Source of the DNA: Desulfovibrio inopinatus DSM 10711
GTDB taxonomy: Bacteria; Desulfobacterota; Desulfovibrionia; Desulfovibrionales; Desulfovibrionaceae
Length of the DNA stretch: 64,000 nucleotides
Direction: 5' to 3'
Assembly: GCF_000429305.1 (NCBI RefSeq)
Contig: NZ_AUBP01000006.1
Span: 124,001-188,000, forward strand
This document shows positions 1-11,048 of this stretch, one piece after another. Both the position numbers and the translations under genes were made by a program. A model generated the notes under the pieces. It saw nothing but the letters and a program-made list of their open reading frames with translations, did no database searches and was not told where the DNA came from. Each line of letters begins with the position of its first letter. Within the stretch, counting starts at the first letter, position 1.

Positions 1-912
1 CACTTTCGCAGAGCGTTCGAGCAAGCGCGAGTGGAGGTAGAAAACGTCGCCGGGGAAAGCTTCACGTCCTGGGGGGCGGCGAAGAAGCAGAGACATCTGG
101 CGATAGGAGACAGCCTGCTTGGAAAGGTCATCGTAAATGATCAGAGCGTGTTTGCCCGAATCGCGGTAGTATTCCGCCATGGTGCAACCAACGTAGGCAG
201 CGATGAACTGGAGCGAAGCCGGTTCAGAAGCGGTGGCCGAAATAATGGTGGTGTACTTCATGGCGCCGTGCTTTTCGAGCGTGTCGGCAACCAGGGCAAC
301 CGTGGATTTCTTCTGACCGATGGCGACGTAGAAGCAGTAGACGTCCGTGTCGCGCTGAGCAAGAATGGCGTCAAGGCAAACAGCTGTTTTCCCAACCTGA
401 CGGTCACCGATGATGAGTTCGCGCTGTCCACGACCGATCGGGGTCATGGCGTCGACGGCTTTGAGGCCAGTCATCATGGGTTCGTGAACCGACTTACGGG
501 CGATGATACCGGGGGCCTTGATTTCAACGACACGGGAAATATCGGTGTCGACAGGTCCCTTTCCGTCGATGGGCTCACCCAGAGCGTTCAAGACGCGGCC
601 GGCAACAGCTTCACCAGCAGGCACCGAGAAGATCTGTCCGGTACGTTTAACGGTGTCGCCTTCTTTAATGTGGGTGTCTTCGCCGAGAAGGGCCACACCA
701 ACGTTGTCTTCTTCCAAGTTCAGAACGAGGCCTTTAACGCCACCGGGGAACTCCAGGAGCTCCATGGCCATGGCGTTTTCAACGCCATGAACGCGGGCGA
801 TCTGGTCACCCACCGACAGAACGGTGCCGGTCTCGCTCATTTCGACCCGAGACTCGTAGTTCTGGATCTGCGATTCAATGATTTGGCTAATCTCTTCCGC
901 TTTGATTTGCAT
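1..912 (-). CDS. atpA: F-type ATP synthase subunit alpha, N-terminal 304 residues (cut by the window edge)
   Basis: This is the nucleotide-binding alpha subunit of the F1 head. It alternates with beta in the hexamer and carries the non-catalytic ATP sites. Translation from the ATG at 912 begins [16 protein letters not shown], as in typical alpha subunits, and the Walker A motif GDRQVGKT falls at residues 169-176, the usual place. About 200 C-terminal residues lie beyond base 1. It follows atpH by four bases, so the two are clearly co-transcribed and probably translationally coupled. The frame is intact to the window edge. Identification is secure; only the missing end is unseen. Confidence 0.97.
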   Translation of the reverse strand, partial: MQIKAEEISQIIESQIQNYESRVEMSETGTVLSVGDQIARVHGVENAMAMELLEFPGGVKGLVLNLEEDNVGVALLGEDTHIKEGDTVKRTGQIFSVPAGEAVAGRVLNALGEPIDGKGPVDTDISRVVEIKAPGIIARKSVHEPMMTGLKAVDAMTPIGRGQRELIIGDRQVGKTAVCLDAILAQRDTDVYCFYVAIGQKKSTVALVADTLEKHGAMKYTTIISATASEPASLQFIAAYVGCTMAEYYRDSGKHALIIYDDLSKQAVSYRQMSLLLRRPPGREAFPGDVFYLHSRLLERSAKV

Positions 913-916
913 GGCC

Positions 917-1513
917 CTACTCACCCCTCTTTATTTTTTCTTTCAGCATTTGCAGCTGTGCGCGAAGGCTCGCATCCAAAACTTTGTCACCGACTTTGAG
1001 CACAACGCCACCGAGGATATCCTCGTTCACGTCGAAATCGAGCATCAGCGTTTTGGCAAGCTGCTTTTCGAGTTTTTTCTTGATGGCCGTCTGTTTGGCC
1101 TTGGAAAGCGCCAGCGCCGTCACCAATTCGCCACGAACAATTCCTTTATCCGCGTCGAGGAGCACGCCGTAGTAGGCGGCGATTTCCGGAAGATAGACGA
1201 GACGACCTTTGTCAGCGAGCAATCCGACGAAATTAACAATCATCGGGTGCGGCGACAGCTTTTCCATCACCTTGCCAAGCACCGCTCTCTTTTCCTCCGC
1301 AGAGAAGATGGGGTTGGCCATGACTCTGAGCAACTCGGGCGACGCTTCAAGCGTCTCGGCCAGAGTATTCAGGTCAGTGCCAAACTTCTCGCGAGGCGGC
1401 TCTTCAGGTGCCTTTTTCTTGCCGCGAGCCTTTCCTTTCGGCTCTCCGTCAATTTTGGCCCCCAAGGAGAAAAGCGCCTTGGCGTACCTGCGGGCTATGA
1501 TGTTCTCGGTCAA
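917..1513 (-). CDS. atpH: F-type ATP synthase subunit delta
   Basis: The delta subunit (OSCP equivalent) joins the F1 head to the peripheral b/b' stalk. The 198-residue product opens [15 protein letters not shown], the standard N-terminal helix. The C-terminal part ends with [20 protein letters not shown], the conserved family signature. Residues about 19-43 form a Lys/Glu/Pro-rich stretch ([20 protein letters not shown]) that interrupts the N-terminal bundle; most delta subunits are about 180 residues and lack it. The start overlaps the stop of atpF by four bases (ATGA type), showing coupling. Confidence 0.95.
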   Translation of the reverse strand: MTENIIARRYAKALFSLGAKIDGEPKGKARGKKKAPEEPPREKFGTDLNTLAETLEASPELLRVMANPIFSAEEKRAVLGKVMEKLSPHPMIVNFVGLLADKGRLVYLPEIAAYYGVLLDADKGIVRGELVTALALSKAKQTAIKKKLEKQLAKTLMLDFDVNEDILGGVVLKVGDKVLDASLRAQLQMLKEKIKRGE

Positions 1514-2079
1514 TTGAGCACCACCTTTGCTAAGTATTCATCCACTAACTTTTCGTGGTCCTTCTCCGACAGCTTATCCTTGATCGATTTCTCGGCAGCG
1601 GCCGTCACAAGGTCGGCCAGCTCGGCGCGCATTTCAACAACCGCCTGCTTCATTTCATTCTCGGCGGTACGGGAGGCCTGCTCCTTGATCTGCACGGCGG
1701 CCTGCTCGGCGGCTTCGATAATGGCAGCCTTGAGCTTTTCGCCTTGAGCCTTGTAATCGGCAAGGATGCTCTGTTTTTCTTCTTCCAGGTTGGAGATGCT
1801 GGCTTCGATTTCTTTCAGGCGTTTTTCAGCGTCGACCTTACGGGTATCGAGATCTGCCAGTTCATTTTCGATCTGGATGCTGCGGCCCTTGAAAAACTGT
1901 TTCATCTTTCCGCCAGCCAACCAGATGATGACTCCGGCAACCAACCCGAAGTTGATCAGCCTGTAGATGAAATCCATCCAGTTAAGACCGTGTTCGCCAC
2001 CATGCTCGGATGCGAACGCCACGGCGCTGACCGCAAGCAGGAGCGTTGTTGCCCCGGCGACTTTCATCACGCGCTTCAA
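1510..2079 (-). CDS. atpF: F-type ATP synthase subunit b
   Basis: Subunit b forms the peripheral stator stalk of Fo. The 189-residue protein has an N-terminal hydrophobic segment (residues 5-24) that resembles a signal peptide ending in AFASEHGG. A second membrane segment follows near residues 38-55, then a long charged coiled coil to the C-terminus. The pre-sequence makes it longer than the E. coli b subunit (156 residues). It overlaps atpH by four bases and lies 36 bases after the b' gene, so both stalk genes sit together at the head of the operon. Confidence 0.93.
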   Translation of the reverse strand: MKRVMKVAGATTLLLAVSAVAFASEHGGEHGLNWMDFIYRLINFGLVAGVIIWLAGGKMKQFFKGRSIQIENELADLDTRKVDAEKRLKEIEASISNLEEEKQSILADYKAQGEKLKAAIIEAAEQAAVQIKEQASRTAENEMKQAVVEMRAELADLVTAAAEKSIKDKLSEKDHEKLVDEYLAKVVLN

Positions 2080-2115
2080 AATGTTCCCTCCTTTCCCTGT
2101 CGTGACCCCATCACG

Positions 2116-2541
2116 TTAACCGGCCTGACCGAGAACCTTCTCGACCGCTTTGCCGGCCATAACGTCTACCTTGACCTTCAGATCGTCCATGGCCTTCGCG
2201 GCCTGGGCCCCAATTTCGGACCGGGCTTCCGCCAATTTGGCAGAAACTTCGGCGCCGGCTTTTTCCATAATGTCTTTCTCAACAGCGGCACCTTCGTCAC
2301 GAAGCGCGTTCCGGATGTCAGTAGCGCCTTTGCGAGCCGTGGCGAGCGTCTCTTCATAATTTTTCAATTTACTGTCAGCTGTGTCCGTAAATGCCTGAAT
2401 GGCATCAGCCTGGGACGCCATGTATTCACGGCGTTTTTCCAGGACGGATCGGATCGGCCTGATCAGCACAACATTGAGTGCGATCAGGATGACGACGAAG
2501 TTGACGAGTTGAATAAAAAAAGTGCTGTCTAAATCAATCAT
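2116..2541 (-). CDS. F-type ATP synthase subunit b' (second stalk subunit)
   Basis: A 141-residue protein with one N-terminal membrane span (residues 8-27, FIQLVNFVVILIALNVVLI) followed by a continuous Ala/Lys/Glu-rich coiled coil. The pattern is that of ATP synthase B/B' proteins. With the adjacent b gene it would form a b/b' heterodimeric stator, as in photosynthetic bacteria and many deltaproteobacteria. It is the first gene of the ATP synthase operon seen here; the promoter should lie between 2541 and the terminator at about 2650. Confidence 0.93.
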   Translation of the reverse strand: MIDLDSTFFIQLVNFVVILIALNVVLIRPIRSVLEKRREYMASQADAIQAFTDTADSKLKNYEETLATARKGATDIRNALRDEGAAVEKDIMEKAGAEVSAKLAEARSEIGAQAAKAMDDLKVKVDVMAGKAVEKVLGQAG

Positions 2542-2630
2542 CGCGGCCCCCGTTGAGGTTGTGAATTTTTTTTCAAAGTCGGTCCGCCATTAGCCGATTT
2601 CAACACTTGTGTAAAGCCTTTTTCGGCATG

Positions 2631-2652
2631 AAAAAGGGCTCCGAAGAGCCCT
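2631..2652 (-). terminator. Intrinsic terminator of the mre/bactofilin operon
   Basis: A perfect 7-bp stem, AGGGCTC at 2635-2641 and GAGCCCT at 2646-2652, closes a CGAA tetraloop. Read on the minus strand it is followed by a run of five T. It lies 45 bases beyond the bactofilin stop and before the b' start, so it separates the shape operon from the ATP synthase operon. Confidence 0.8.
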
Positions 2653-2696
2653 AAAGCCTTGTCTGGCGGTGCTTGTTACCTTTTTCACGCTTTCTT

Positions 2697-3089
2697 TCAA
2701 TCTTCGACTTCAGCCGGCAAAGAAGCCTGTGATGTGAAGTCCATTGTCACTTTTCCTTCAAGCACAGCTCCATCTTCAACGACCAGCGCAGGGGTCACAA
2801 GATTGCCGTAAAACACGGCGGTCTTGTGCATGGTTACCTTCTTTTGTGCCGTGACATCCCCTTCAAGCCGACCGCTCAATACGAGTTGTCCCACCTTGAC
2901 TTGACCGATGATCGTAGCGTCTTTCCCAACAACAAGGGTTCCCGAAGATTCGACTTCTCCCTGAAAATTGCCATCGATCCGGACCGACCCTTCGAAGTCA
3001 AGACGCCCCTGATAGGTCGTCCCGGCCCCGAGAAAGGCATTGATTTCGTCTCTGGCCACAGTAGCGCTCCTTTTCCCGAATAAACCCAT
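2697..3089 (-). CDS. Bactofilin (polymer-forming cytoskeletal protein)
   Basis: The 130-residue product has a short polar N-terminus, then a repetitive beta-helical core with regularly spaced hydrophobic and Gly residues (YQGRLDFEGSVRIDGNFQGE, then GQVKVGQLVLSGRLEGDV). This is the bactofilin (DUF583) pattern. Bactofilins self-assemble into nucleotide-free filaments that organise peptidoglycan enzymes. It is the last gene of the mre-mrdA-rodA operon, 68 bases after rodA, and is followed by a terminator. The position supports a role in cell-shape control. Confidence 0.9.
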   Translation of the reverse strand: MGLFGKRSATVARDEINAFLGAGTTYQGRLDFEGSVRIDGNFQGEVESSGTLVVGKDATIIGQVKVGQLVLSGRLEGDVTAQKKVTMHKTAVFYGNLVTPALVVEDGAVLEGKVTMDFTSQASLPAEVED

Positions 3090-3157
3090 AATAGCTGCAA
3101 CGCGTCGCTACCGGCGCGATTTTTGTTGAATTGCTTGGACGCGAGGCTGGTATTTCA

Positions 3158-4270
3158 TCATTTTTTGAACATGAACCGGCGCATGGAGACATTGAGCACC
3201 AGGCCGATCAGACAAAAATTTACAATGGTGGCCGATCCACCATAACTGACAAAAGGCAGCGGGATGCCGACAACCGGCATAATGCCGACGACCATCCCCA
3301 TATTGATCAGTATTTGCCAAAAGAAGTAAAAAAAGACACCGGCAGCAAGAAAACTCCCGAAGCGGTCTTTTGCTCCTCGTGCCGTGACGAATATCAAGTA
3401 GAGGAAGACACAAAAAAGCGCAACTAATGCAATGGAGCCTACAAACCCCCATTCCTCGGCAAATACGGCTACGGCAAAATCGGTATGTTTTTCCGGCAAA
3501 AAACGCAACTGACTTTGTGTCCCTTCAAGAAACCCTTTTCCCCACAGTTGCCCAGAACCAATAGCAATGCGGGATTGTATGATGTGATACCCTGTCCCAA
3601 GTGGGTCTTTACTCGGATCGATCAACGTCAAAATACGTTGTTTCTGGTACGGCTTGAGAAAAAACCAGCCCATTGGAACCGTCAGCGGTAACGCAATCAA
3701 TAACGTTTTCAGAACACCGCCGGTCAGTCCTTGATAGAGAATTAATCCTCCAAGAAGCAACAACACGTTGAGACCGCTCCCCAAATCGGGTTCAACAACG
3801 ATGAGGCCGGCCGGAACCAATCCGACAAGTAACACTTGGAACAAACCAAGCCATCCGAGTCGAGTCTGCTTTTTGGATAAAAGGAGCGCTCCCAATATGA
3901 GCACGGAAAACTTTGCAAGTTCGCTTGGTTGGAAATTGAACCCCCCAAAGGTCAACCAGCGTTGGGCTCCATATACCGTCTTCCCAACGACAAGAACCAA
4001 CGCAAGAAGAACCACTGTGGCAAACATCAGTGGCCAGGCAATATGGGCAAGATACCGATAATCAAACAGCATGAAGGCCACAAGGCACCCCATACCAACG
4101 AGTCCCCAAATGAACTGCTTGTGATAATATGGCATAAGCGACACTTCATCGCCCATACGATATCCACTTGCTGAATACAGGTTCAGTACCCCAAGCCCGA
4201 AAAGCAGGAAGGTAAAACCGAGCAGGGGCCAGTTGAGATGAAGAAGTAATCGTCTGTCAATGGGAGACAT
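3158..4270 (-). CDS. rodA: Rod-shape SEDS peptidoglycan polymerase RodA
   Basis: A 370-residue integral membrane protein of the FtsW/RodA/SpoVE family, which polymerises lipid II glycan strands with a class B PBP. The sequence starts MSPIDRRLLLHLNWPLLGF and has about ten hydrophobic segments. Family signatures include GAQRWLTFGGFNFQPSELAK (around residues 100-119), DLGSGLNVLLLLGG, LPEKHTDFAVAVFAEEWGF and, near the C-terminus, GIPLPFVSYGGSATIV. It sits directly after its partner mrdA. Confidence 0.96.
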   Translation of the reverse strand: MSPIDRRLLLHLNWPLLGFTFLLFGLGVLNLYSASGYRMGDEVSLMPYYHKQFIWGLVGMGCLVAFMLFDYRYLAHIAWPLMFATVVLLALVLVVGKTVYGAQRWLTFGGFNFQPSELAKFSVLILGALLLSKKQTRLGWLGLFQVLLVGLVPAGLIVVEPDLGSGLNVLLLLGGLILYQGLTGGVLKTLLIALPLTVPMGWFFLKPYQKQRILTLIDPSKDPLGTGYHIIQSRIAIGSGQLWGKGFLEGTQSQLRFLPEKHTDFAVAVFAEEWGFVGSIALVALFCVFLYLIFVTARGAKDRFGSFLAAGVFFYFFWQILINMGMVVGIMPVVGIPLPFVSYGGSATIVNFCLIGLVLNVSMRRFMFKK

Positions 4271-4377
4271 GAAACCGGTCCGTCAGGTTGGAGTGTTCCG
4301 ATTTGCTGGCTGAAACCGATGCAACGGGGACATAGTAGGATATATTGCGGTTCATTCCAGCGTCTACTGATTGGTCT

Positions 4378-6192
4378 TTACGGCGAGGCGGCAGCCACTT
4401 TTTTCTTACCGCTCTCCGGTGGAAAAAGCTTTTCATAAACGGCGCGCACCATCGGCCCACCCGTGCTGCCTCCATGCCCGCCATGCTCGACCATGCAAAC
4501 GACAACATAGGACTTACCATCTCTCTGGCCAAATGAAGCCAACCAGGCATGGTCACGGTATTGATACGGCATTTCATGCGTCTTTCGTCGTCTTGACGCA
4601 TTAAGCAGTTTAACGACTTGTGCCGTCCCGGTTTTGCCGCCAATACGGGCATCAGACCGTTTCAAACTTCGAGCCGTTCCTCGGTTAACCGTTTCCACCA
4701 TGGCATTGAGAATAAATTCTCTATCCTGGTCCGACAATGGTATCTCACTTTGGACAACAGGCGGATCCGTGGCCACCAAAGAGGGTTTCATGAGTTTCCC
4801 CCCATTGACAAGGGAGGAGATAAACCGCGCAATTTGCATAGGCGAGGCAAGAACCTGGCCCTGACCAATGGAGACGTTGAGAGTCTCCCCTTTGGTCCAG
4901 GCTTCTCCACGTCGTTTGCGCTTCCATTCTCTGCTCGGCACAAGGCCGGCGCGCTCATGCGGCAAATCAATGCCGGTTTTCGATCCAAACCCAAATTCCG
5001 TAGCACACTGGTGGATACGGTCAATTCCCATTCGTTCACCGAGCTGATAAAAATATACGTCGCACGAACTGACTAATGCCTGTTTGAGATCAATTGTTCC
5101 GTGGCCACTGTGCTTCCAGCAGTGAAAAACACGTTGGCCAAGTCGATATCCACCGGAGCAATAGGCCGTATCGGAATACTTAAGAAACCCCTTGGAGAGG
5201 CCGCAGGCCGTCATAAAAAGCTTAAAAACCGACCCTGGAGGATACACACTTTGCGTCGTTCTGTTCTGAATAGGATGTCGTGGATCGTCGCGGAGTTCTT
5301 TCCAGATAGAATGGGGCACGCCCAGGACGAATAAATTGTTATCATAGCTCGGCTGACTCACCAGAGCGAGGATCTGACCGGAAAACGGTTCCATGACAAC
5401 GATGGTTCCGGCTTGCCCTTCAAGTTGTTTGGCAACGTGGGCTTGCAGGTCGAGATCAATGGTCAGCTTGATGTTGTTGCCAGCGTGCGGATCAAGCAAT
5501 ACTTGCTGATTGTGTTCACGCCCCAATGCGTCGACTTCAATTTGCTTCAGACCTTTCTTGCCTCGAAGCGTTTGTTCGAGAACATATTCCAGGCCCTGCT
5601 TCCCGACGGAATCACCCAGCGCCAAACCATCGTCTTTTTCGAGCTCTTCTTCGTTGGCTTCGGCAACATAACCAAGGACATGCGAGACAAGTTCACCATA
5701 CGGATAAAATCGCTTGTGACGAACGACGATTTTGAGTCCGGGATAAAAAACGGCATTGGCCTCAATTTTCGCCAAAACCTCAAAAGTCAAATCCGTAGCG
5801 AGGATTAACGGTTCAAACGATTTAACGCGTTTTTTCCCTCGTTTGTATGCTTCCTGCAATTGTTCGATAGGGACATTGGTCCATTCGGAGACTTTATCCA
5901 ACGTCGCGTCGACATCTTCACAGTCTTCTCGAATGAGCCCTAACGCAAAGGATGGTTCATTGACAGCGAGTTGTTTCCCATTGCGATCCCAAATAACACC
6001 ACGCGCTGAAGGGATAGAGGCCTGGCGTAATTGATTTTCCCGAGCTTGCTCAGCAAAATACTCACCCTTATGGACCTGCAGATACCAAAAGCGCACGGTA
6101 AAAAGGCAAAACAACCCGAAAATAAGGACTTGAAGAAGTATCAAGCCATGTCGTGGTGCGTGTGAAGCATCCGAATCAAATTTGGTATTCAT
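4378..6192 (-). CDS. mrdA: Penicillin-binding protein 2 (peptidoglycan transpeptidase)
   Basis: A class B PBP that cross-links peptidoglycan during elongation with RodA. From the ATG at 6192 the protein has 604 residues: a membrane anchor at about 18-38, a PBP dimerisation domain, and a transpeptidase domain with the active-site motif SVFK (Ser321, Lys324), SCD for the second motif, and GGKTGTAQ for the KTG box. The frame is open upstream to 6276. I chose the start at 6192 because MNTKFDSD precedes the membrane anchor at the usual distance and overlaps mreD by only 17 bases; an ATG at 6219 behind a GGGGG stretch is a reasonable alternative. Confidence 0.93.
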   Translation of the reverse strand: MNTKFDSDASHAPRHGLILLQVLIFGLFCLFTVRFWYLQVHKGEYFAEQARENQLRQASIPSARGVIWDRNGKQLAVNEPSFALGLIREDCEDVDATLDKVSEWTNVPIEQLQEAYKRGKKRVKSFEPLILATDLTFEVLAKIEANAVFYPGLKIVVRHKRFYPYGELVSHVLGYVAEANEEELEKDDGLALGDSVGKQGLEYVLEQTLRGKKGLKQIEVDALGREHNQQVLLDPHAGNNIKLTIDLDLQAHVAKQLEGQAGTIVVMEPFSGQILALVSQPSYDNNLFVLGVPHSIWKELRDDPRHPIQNRTTQSVYPPGSVFKLFMTACGLSKGFLKYSDTAYCSGGYRLGQRVFHCWKHSGHGTIDLKQALVSSCDVYFYQLGERMGIDRIHQCATEFGFGSKTGIDLPHERAGLVPSREWKRKRRGEAWTKGETLNVSIGQGQVLASPMQIARFISSLVNGGKLMKPSLVATDPPVVQSEIPLSDQDREFILNAMVETVNRGTARSLKRSDARIGGKTGTAQVVKLLNASRRRKTHEMPYQYRDHAWLASFGQRDGKSYVVVCMVEHGGHGGSTGGPMVRAVYEKLFPPESGKKKVAAASP

Positions 6193-6639
6193 GGCGTGGC
6201 ACGTGGTGATATAAAACATAGACAAGCCCCCATTCCATCGGGAAGAGGGTAGCCTGCAACAGACTTTCAACCACAATTCTGTCGGATACGATCAGCCAAT
6301 CCTGTAAAACAGCCATCGTATGGGTCAAAACGAAATGCATCATCCCGAGGCACACCCCGAGGATAATCATAAAAATAAAATTTTTCGCTTCAAAAAACCA
6401 ATGTCCCAGATAAAAGACGGCCGCCAAAAAGCCGTACCATAAAATCCCTGTTCCAAAGGCCAGACTGCCCGATCCTTCTTGAACGAACAACCATGCCAAT
6501 GCAAGCCAGATGGAAACCGTAGGCTTTTCTTCCTGCAGACTCAAAATAAACCCCGCAGCAAAAAAGTCTACTCCGGGGAGCAACGTTTGTAGCCAGACAG
6601 CCCCAATTGTAAACCCTATCCACCATACAATCTGCCACA

Positions 6640-6640
<1 letters not shown>
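6176..6640 (-). CDS. mreD: Rod-shape-determining membrane protein MreD
   Basis: A small (154 residues) highly hydrophobic protein with five or so membrane segments, including FVQEGSGSLAFGTGILWYGFL, typical of MreD. It links cytoplasmic MreB to the periplasmic elongation machinery. Its sequence is poorly conserved, so the call rests strongly on its position between mreC and mrdA. The ATG overlaps the last base of the mreC stop codon, and its end overlaps mrdA. Confidence 0.88.
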
Positions 6641-8734
<2,094 letters not shown>

Positions 8735-8807
8735 TCAATGTTTTTCCCCGAACTCCGTCAAAAACGGCTTCGGGTCAATATGCACCGCCAATCCCCAATA
8801 GCCCCAC

Positions 8808-9686
8808 ATGCATGAACTTCCCTACTTAAGCCTGTCAGCCTACCTCAGGCAACGATTCGGAAAGCGAGTTCAAAAGATTCCACTCGATGCCGGCATGACA
8901 TGCCCCAATCGAGACGGAACCATTTCACGACACGGCTGCGCGTTTTGCAACCCCAAAGGCTCGGGCACCGGGCTGTACCATACGGGAGAACCCCTTGCTG
9001 TGCAATGGTCCCACTGGAAAGAACGGCTCGGCAAAAAATACAAAACAGACCTTTTTCTTGGATACCTTCAATCCTACACGAACACCTATGGTCCGCTCGA
9101 ACGTATACAAGCCCTCCTTGACGAAATCGTGCCGCTTCCCGGACTGGTCGGAATCTGTCTCGGTACACGCCCCGACTGCATTGATCCGGACAAGGCCGCG
9201 TTGCTTGCCAATGCACCGGTCGAGGAATTCTGGGTTGACCTCGGTCTCCAGTCTTCAAACAACGCCACGCTGGAGCGTATCGGACGTGGCCATAGCGCGG
9301 CGTGCTTCGCGCAAGCCTGTCGCCTTTTGGCCGACAACGGCCTTCTCGTCTGCGCTCATGTCATGGCCGGTTTGCCCGGAGAAACCGATGCGGATTTCCT
9401 TGAGACTGTTCGCTTTGCGGCAGCTCAACCTATTGCCGGTATAAAGTTTCACAATCTCTATGTCGCACAAGATACTCGTATTGCGACCTGGTATCACCAT
9501 GGTCTCTATACACCGTTAACTCGTGAAGCGTATATTGATATGCTTGTCAAGGCTCTTTGTCTTCTTCCAGCTCATATTGTCGTGCATCGCCTTACTGGCG
9601 ATCCGGCCCCGGGAGAACTCGTGGCTCCTGAATGGGCTCGTCAGAAACAGGGCCTCCTTGACGAAATACGTTTTCGCCTGCTTTAA
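8808..9686 (+). CDS. YhcC-type radical SAM protein (TIGR01212 family)
   Basis: A 292-residue radical SAM protein. Cys32, Cys44 and Cys47 form the unusual Cx11CxxC cluster motif in CPNRDGTISRHGCAFC, characteristic of the Elp3-related YhcC family. Other family features are FLGYLQSYTNTYGP, VGICLGTRPDCIDPDK and the closing KFHNLYVAQDTRIATWY region. Its biochemical role is not established with certainty; a part in tRNA or amino-acid metabolism has been suggested for relatives. It is monocistronic, divergent from mreB with about 200 bases between. Confidence 0.93.
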   Translation: MHELPYLSLSAYLRQRFGKRVQKIPLDAGMTCPNRDGTISRHGCAFCNPKGSGTGLYHTGEPLAVQWSHWKERLGKKYKTDLFLGYLQSYTNTYGPLERIQALLDEIVPLPGLVGICLGTRPDCIDPDKAALLANAPVEEFWVDLGLQSSNNATLERIGRGHSAACFAQACRLLADNGLLVCAHVMAGLPGETDADFLETVRFAAAQPIAGIKFHNLYVAQDTRIATWYHHGLYTPLTREAYIDMLVKALCLLPAHIVVHRLTGDPAPGELVAPEWARQKQGLLDEIRFRLL

Positions 9687-9847
9687 CAGGGGAAACAATT
9701 CACAATGGGATGCAGGGCCTCTAAACAAACGCCCCATAAACAAAAAAAAACGTATAGTTACGAGGTCAGGTATTGGTCAGGGCGTTCTTCGCCCTTTGTA
9801 TAATCAGTTTTAAGATGTCTTTGAAGTCATCGGACAGGGAGGGATGT

Positions 9848-10318
9848 ATGAGAGATAGCGAAACCATAACGGCTGCACCGCTTGGATTGACCATCGAGTG
9901 GCATAAAGACAAAATCGTTCATATCGAGTTGCACTACGACGATTTGCCACCGGAAAAATATTCAACAGCCGAAGCGTACGCCCTTCGCAAAGCCTTGATC
10001 GCCTATGTAGAAGGAAAACTTGATCAATGGCCCGATCTTCCTTTTGACTTCAGCATTGTTCCTCCTTTTCAGACGAAAGCACTCAAGCAACTCTGTAAAG
10101 TCAAACCCGGTACAACCGTGACCTATGGCGAACTGGCTTCCATGTGTGGAAAACCCAAAGGTGCACGCGCTGTTGGGCGTGCTATGGCGACCAATCCATT
10201 TCCTTTAGTCTACCCATGCCATCGCGTCGTTGGAGCCAATGATGATCTTGTCGGCTTCGGTGGCGGTATTAATTTAAAAAAATATCTTTTGGATCATGAG
10301 GGGGCATTGGAATCGTAA
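9848..10318 (+). CDS. Methylated-DNA--cysteine S-methyltransferase (Ogt/MGMT family)
   Basis: This 156-residue protein has the MGMT C-terminal domain: FQTKALKQLCKVKPGTTVTY, the helix-turn-helix ARAVGRAMATNPFPLVYPCH, and the active-site PCHRV with the acceptor cysteine. A short, divergent N-terminal domain precedes it. The family repairs O6-alkylguanine by irreversible alkyl transfer to the cysteine. The ATG at 9848 is preceded by GGGAGGGATGT; an upstream in-frame ATG at 9815 has no comparable site. It is not in an obvious operon. Confidence 0.9.
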   Translation: MRDSETITAAPLGLTIEWHKDKIVHIELHYDDLPPEKYSTAEAYALRKALIAYVEGKLDQWPDLPFDFSIVPPFQTKALKQLCKVKPGTTVTYGELASMCGKPKGARAVGRAMATNPFPLVYPCHRVVGANDDLVGFGGGINLKKYLLDHEGALES

Positions 10319-10444
10319 CATCCTCGTCCAGCAAGCATACTGCCCACGCCTTCCAGGCTCGGTCCGCTTTTCATTTCTGAGACACTTTGATAGGGCAAGT
10401 AACGCTCTCTTTGGGCGCGTACTTCATTACGAGGATGGAACATC

Positions 10445-10978
10445 ATGTCTGTAACTGACATTGTTGTCATCGTTATTTGGCTTTTTTTTGCCATTCGAGG
10501 TTTTCTACGAGGATTAGTCAGTGAAGCAGCCATGATTGTATCGCTTCTCGCCGGCTTCTATGGTGCCAATTCCATTTACCACTTGCTCATTCCGTACACT
10601 TCGAAAGCACTGGACTCGGCCGGCTCGGGAATGACCACGTATACAGGCGTCATTTCATACGCTCTGGCATTTCTGGGAATTTTACTTGTCGCGCTTATCA
10701 TTACAGCGGCTATTTCCAGAGTCATCCATCTGTCCATTTTCCACATGGCTGATTCCGTGCTCGGTGCTCTGGCTGGACTCATCAAAGGAGCAATCCTCAC
10801 CTCGGTATTGTTTATACTGGTCACAACCCTTCTTCCCGACAACCCGTTGTTGACATCGTCGCGACTGTTGTCGTTTCAACAACCGATAACACAACTTATT
10901 CAACAGGCTATCCCACAGAATATGCTCGATCACCTTCATTCACTGCTTCCGAAGTCTGAAGCTGCGCAAACCCCATAA
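10445..10978 (+). CDS. CvpA family membrane protein
   Basis: A 177-residue protein with four hydrophobic segments, beginning MSVTDIVVIVIWLFFAIRGF, then RGLVSEAAMIVSLLAGFYGA, as in the colicin V production protein family. The C-terminal 40 residues are polar. In E. coli cvpA affects colicin V export and envelope homeostasis; the molecular role is unclear. The gene lies 70 bases before mazG and may be co-transcribed with it. Confidence 0.88.
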   Translation: MSVTDIVVIVIWLFFAIRGFLRGLVSEAAMIVSLLAGFYGANSIYHLLIPYTSKALDSAGSGMTTYTGVISYALAFLGILLVALIITAAISRVIHLSIFHMADSVLGALAGLIKGAILTSVLFILVTTLLPDNPLLTSSRLLSFQQPITQLIQQAIPQNMLDHLHSLLPKSEAAQTP

Positions 10979-11048
10979 TTCTACGCGATGCTTACGACGC
11001 TCTTCTTTTCCTGACTCGAGCTCTATTTTTTGCAATAAGGAACACAAA

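Noticed and set aside
31-999. Long plus-strand frame opposite atpA
   Set aside because: It is the complement of a well-conserved atpA sequence and does not resemble any protein. The same applies to the plus-strand frames opposite atpH, atpF, mreB and cheA.
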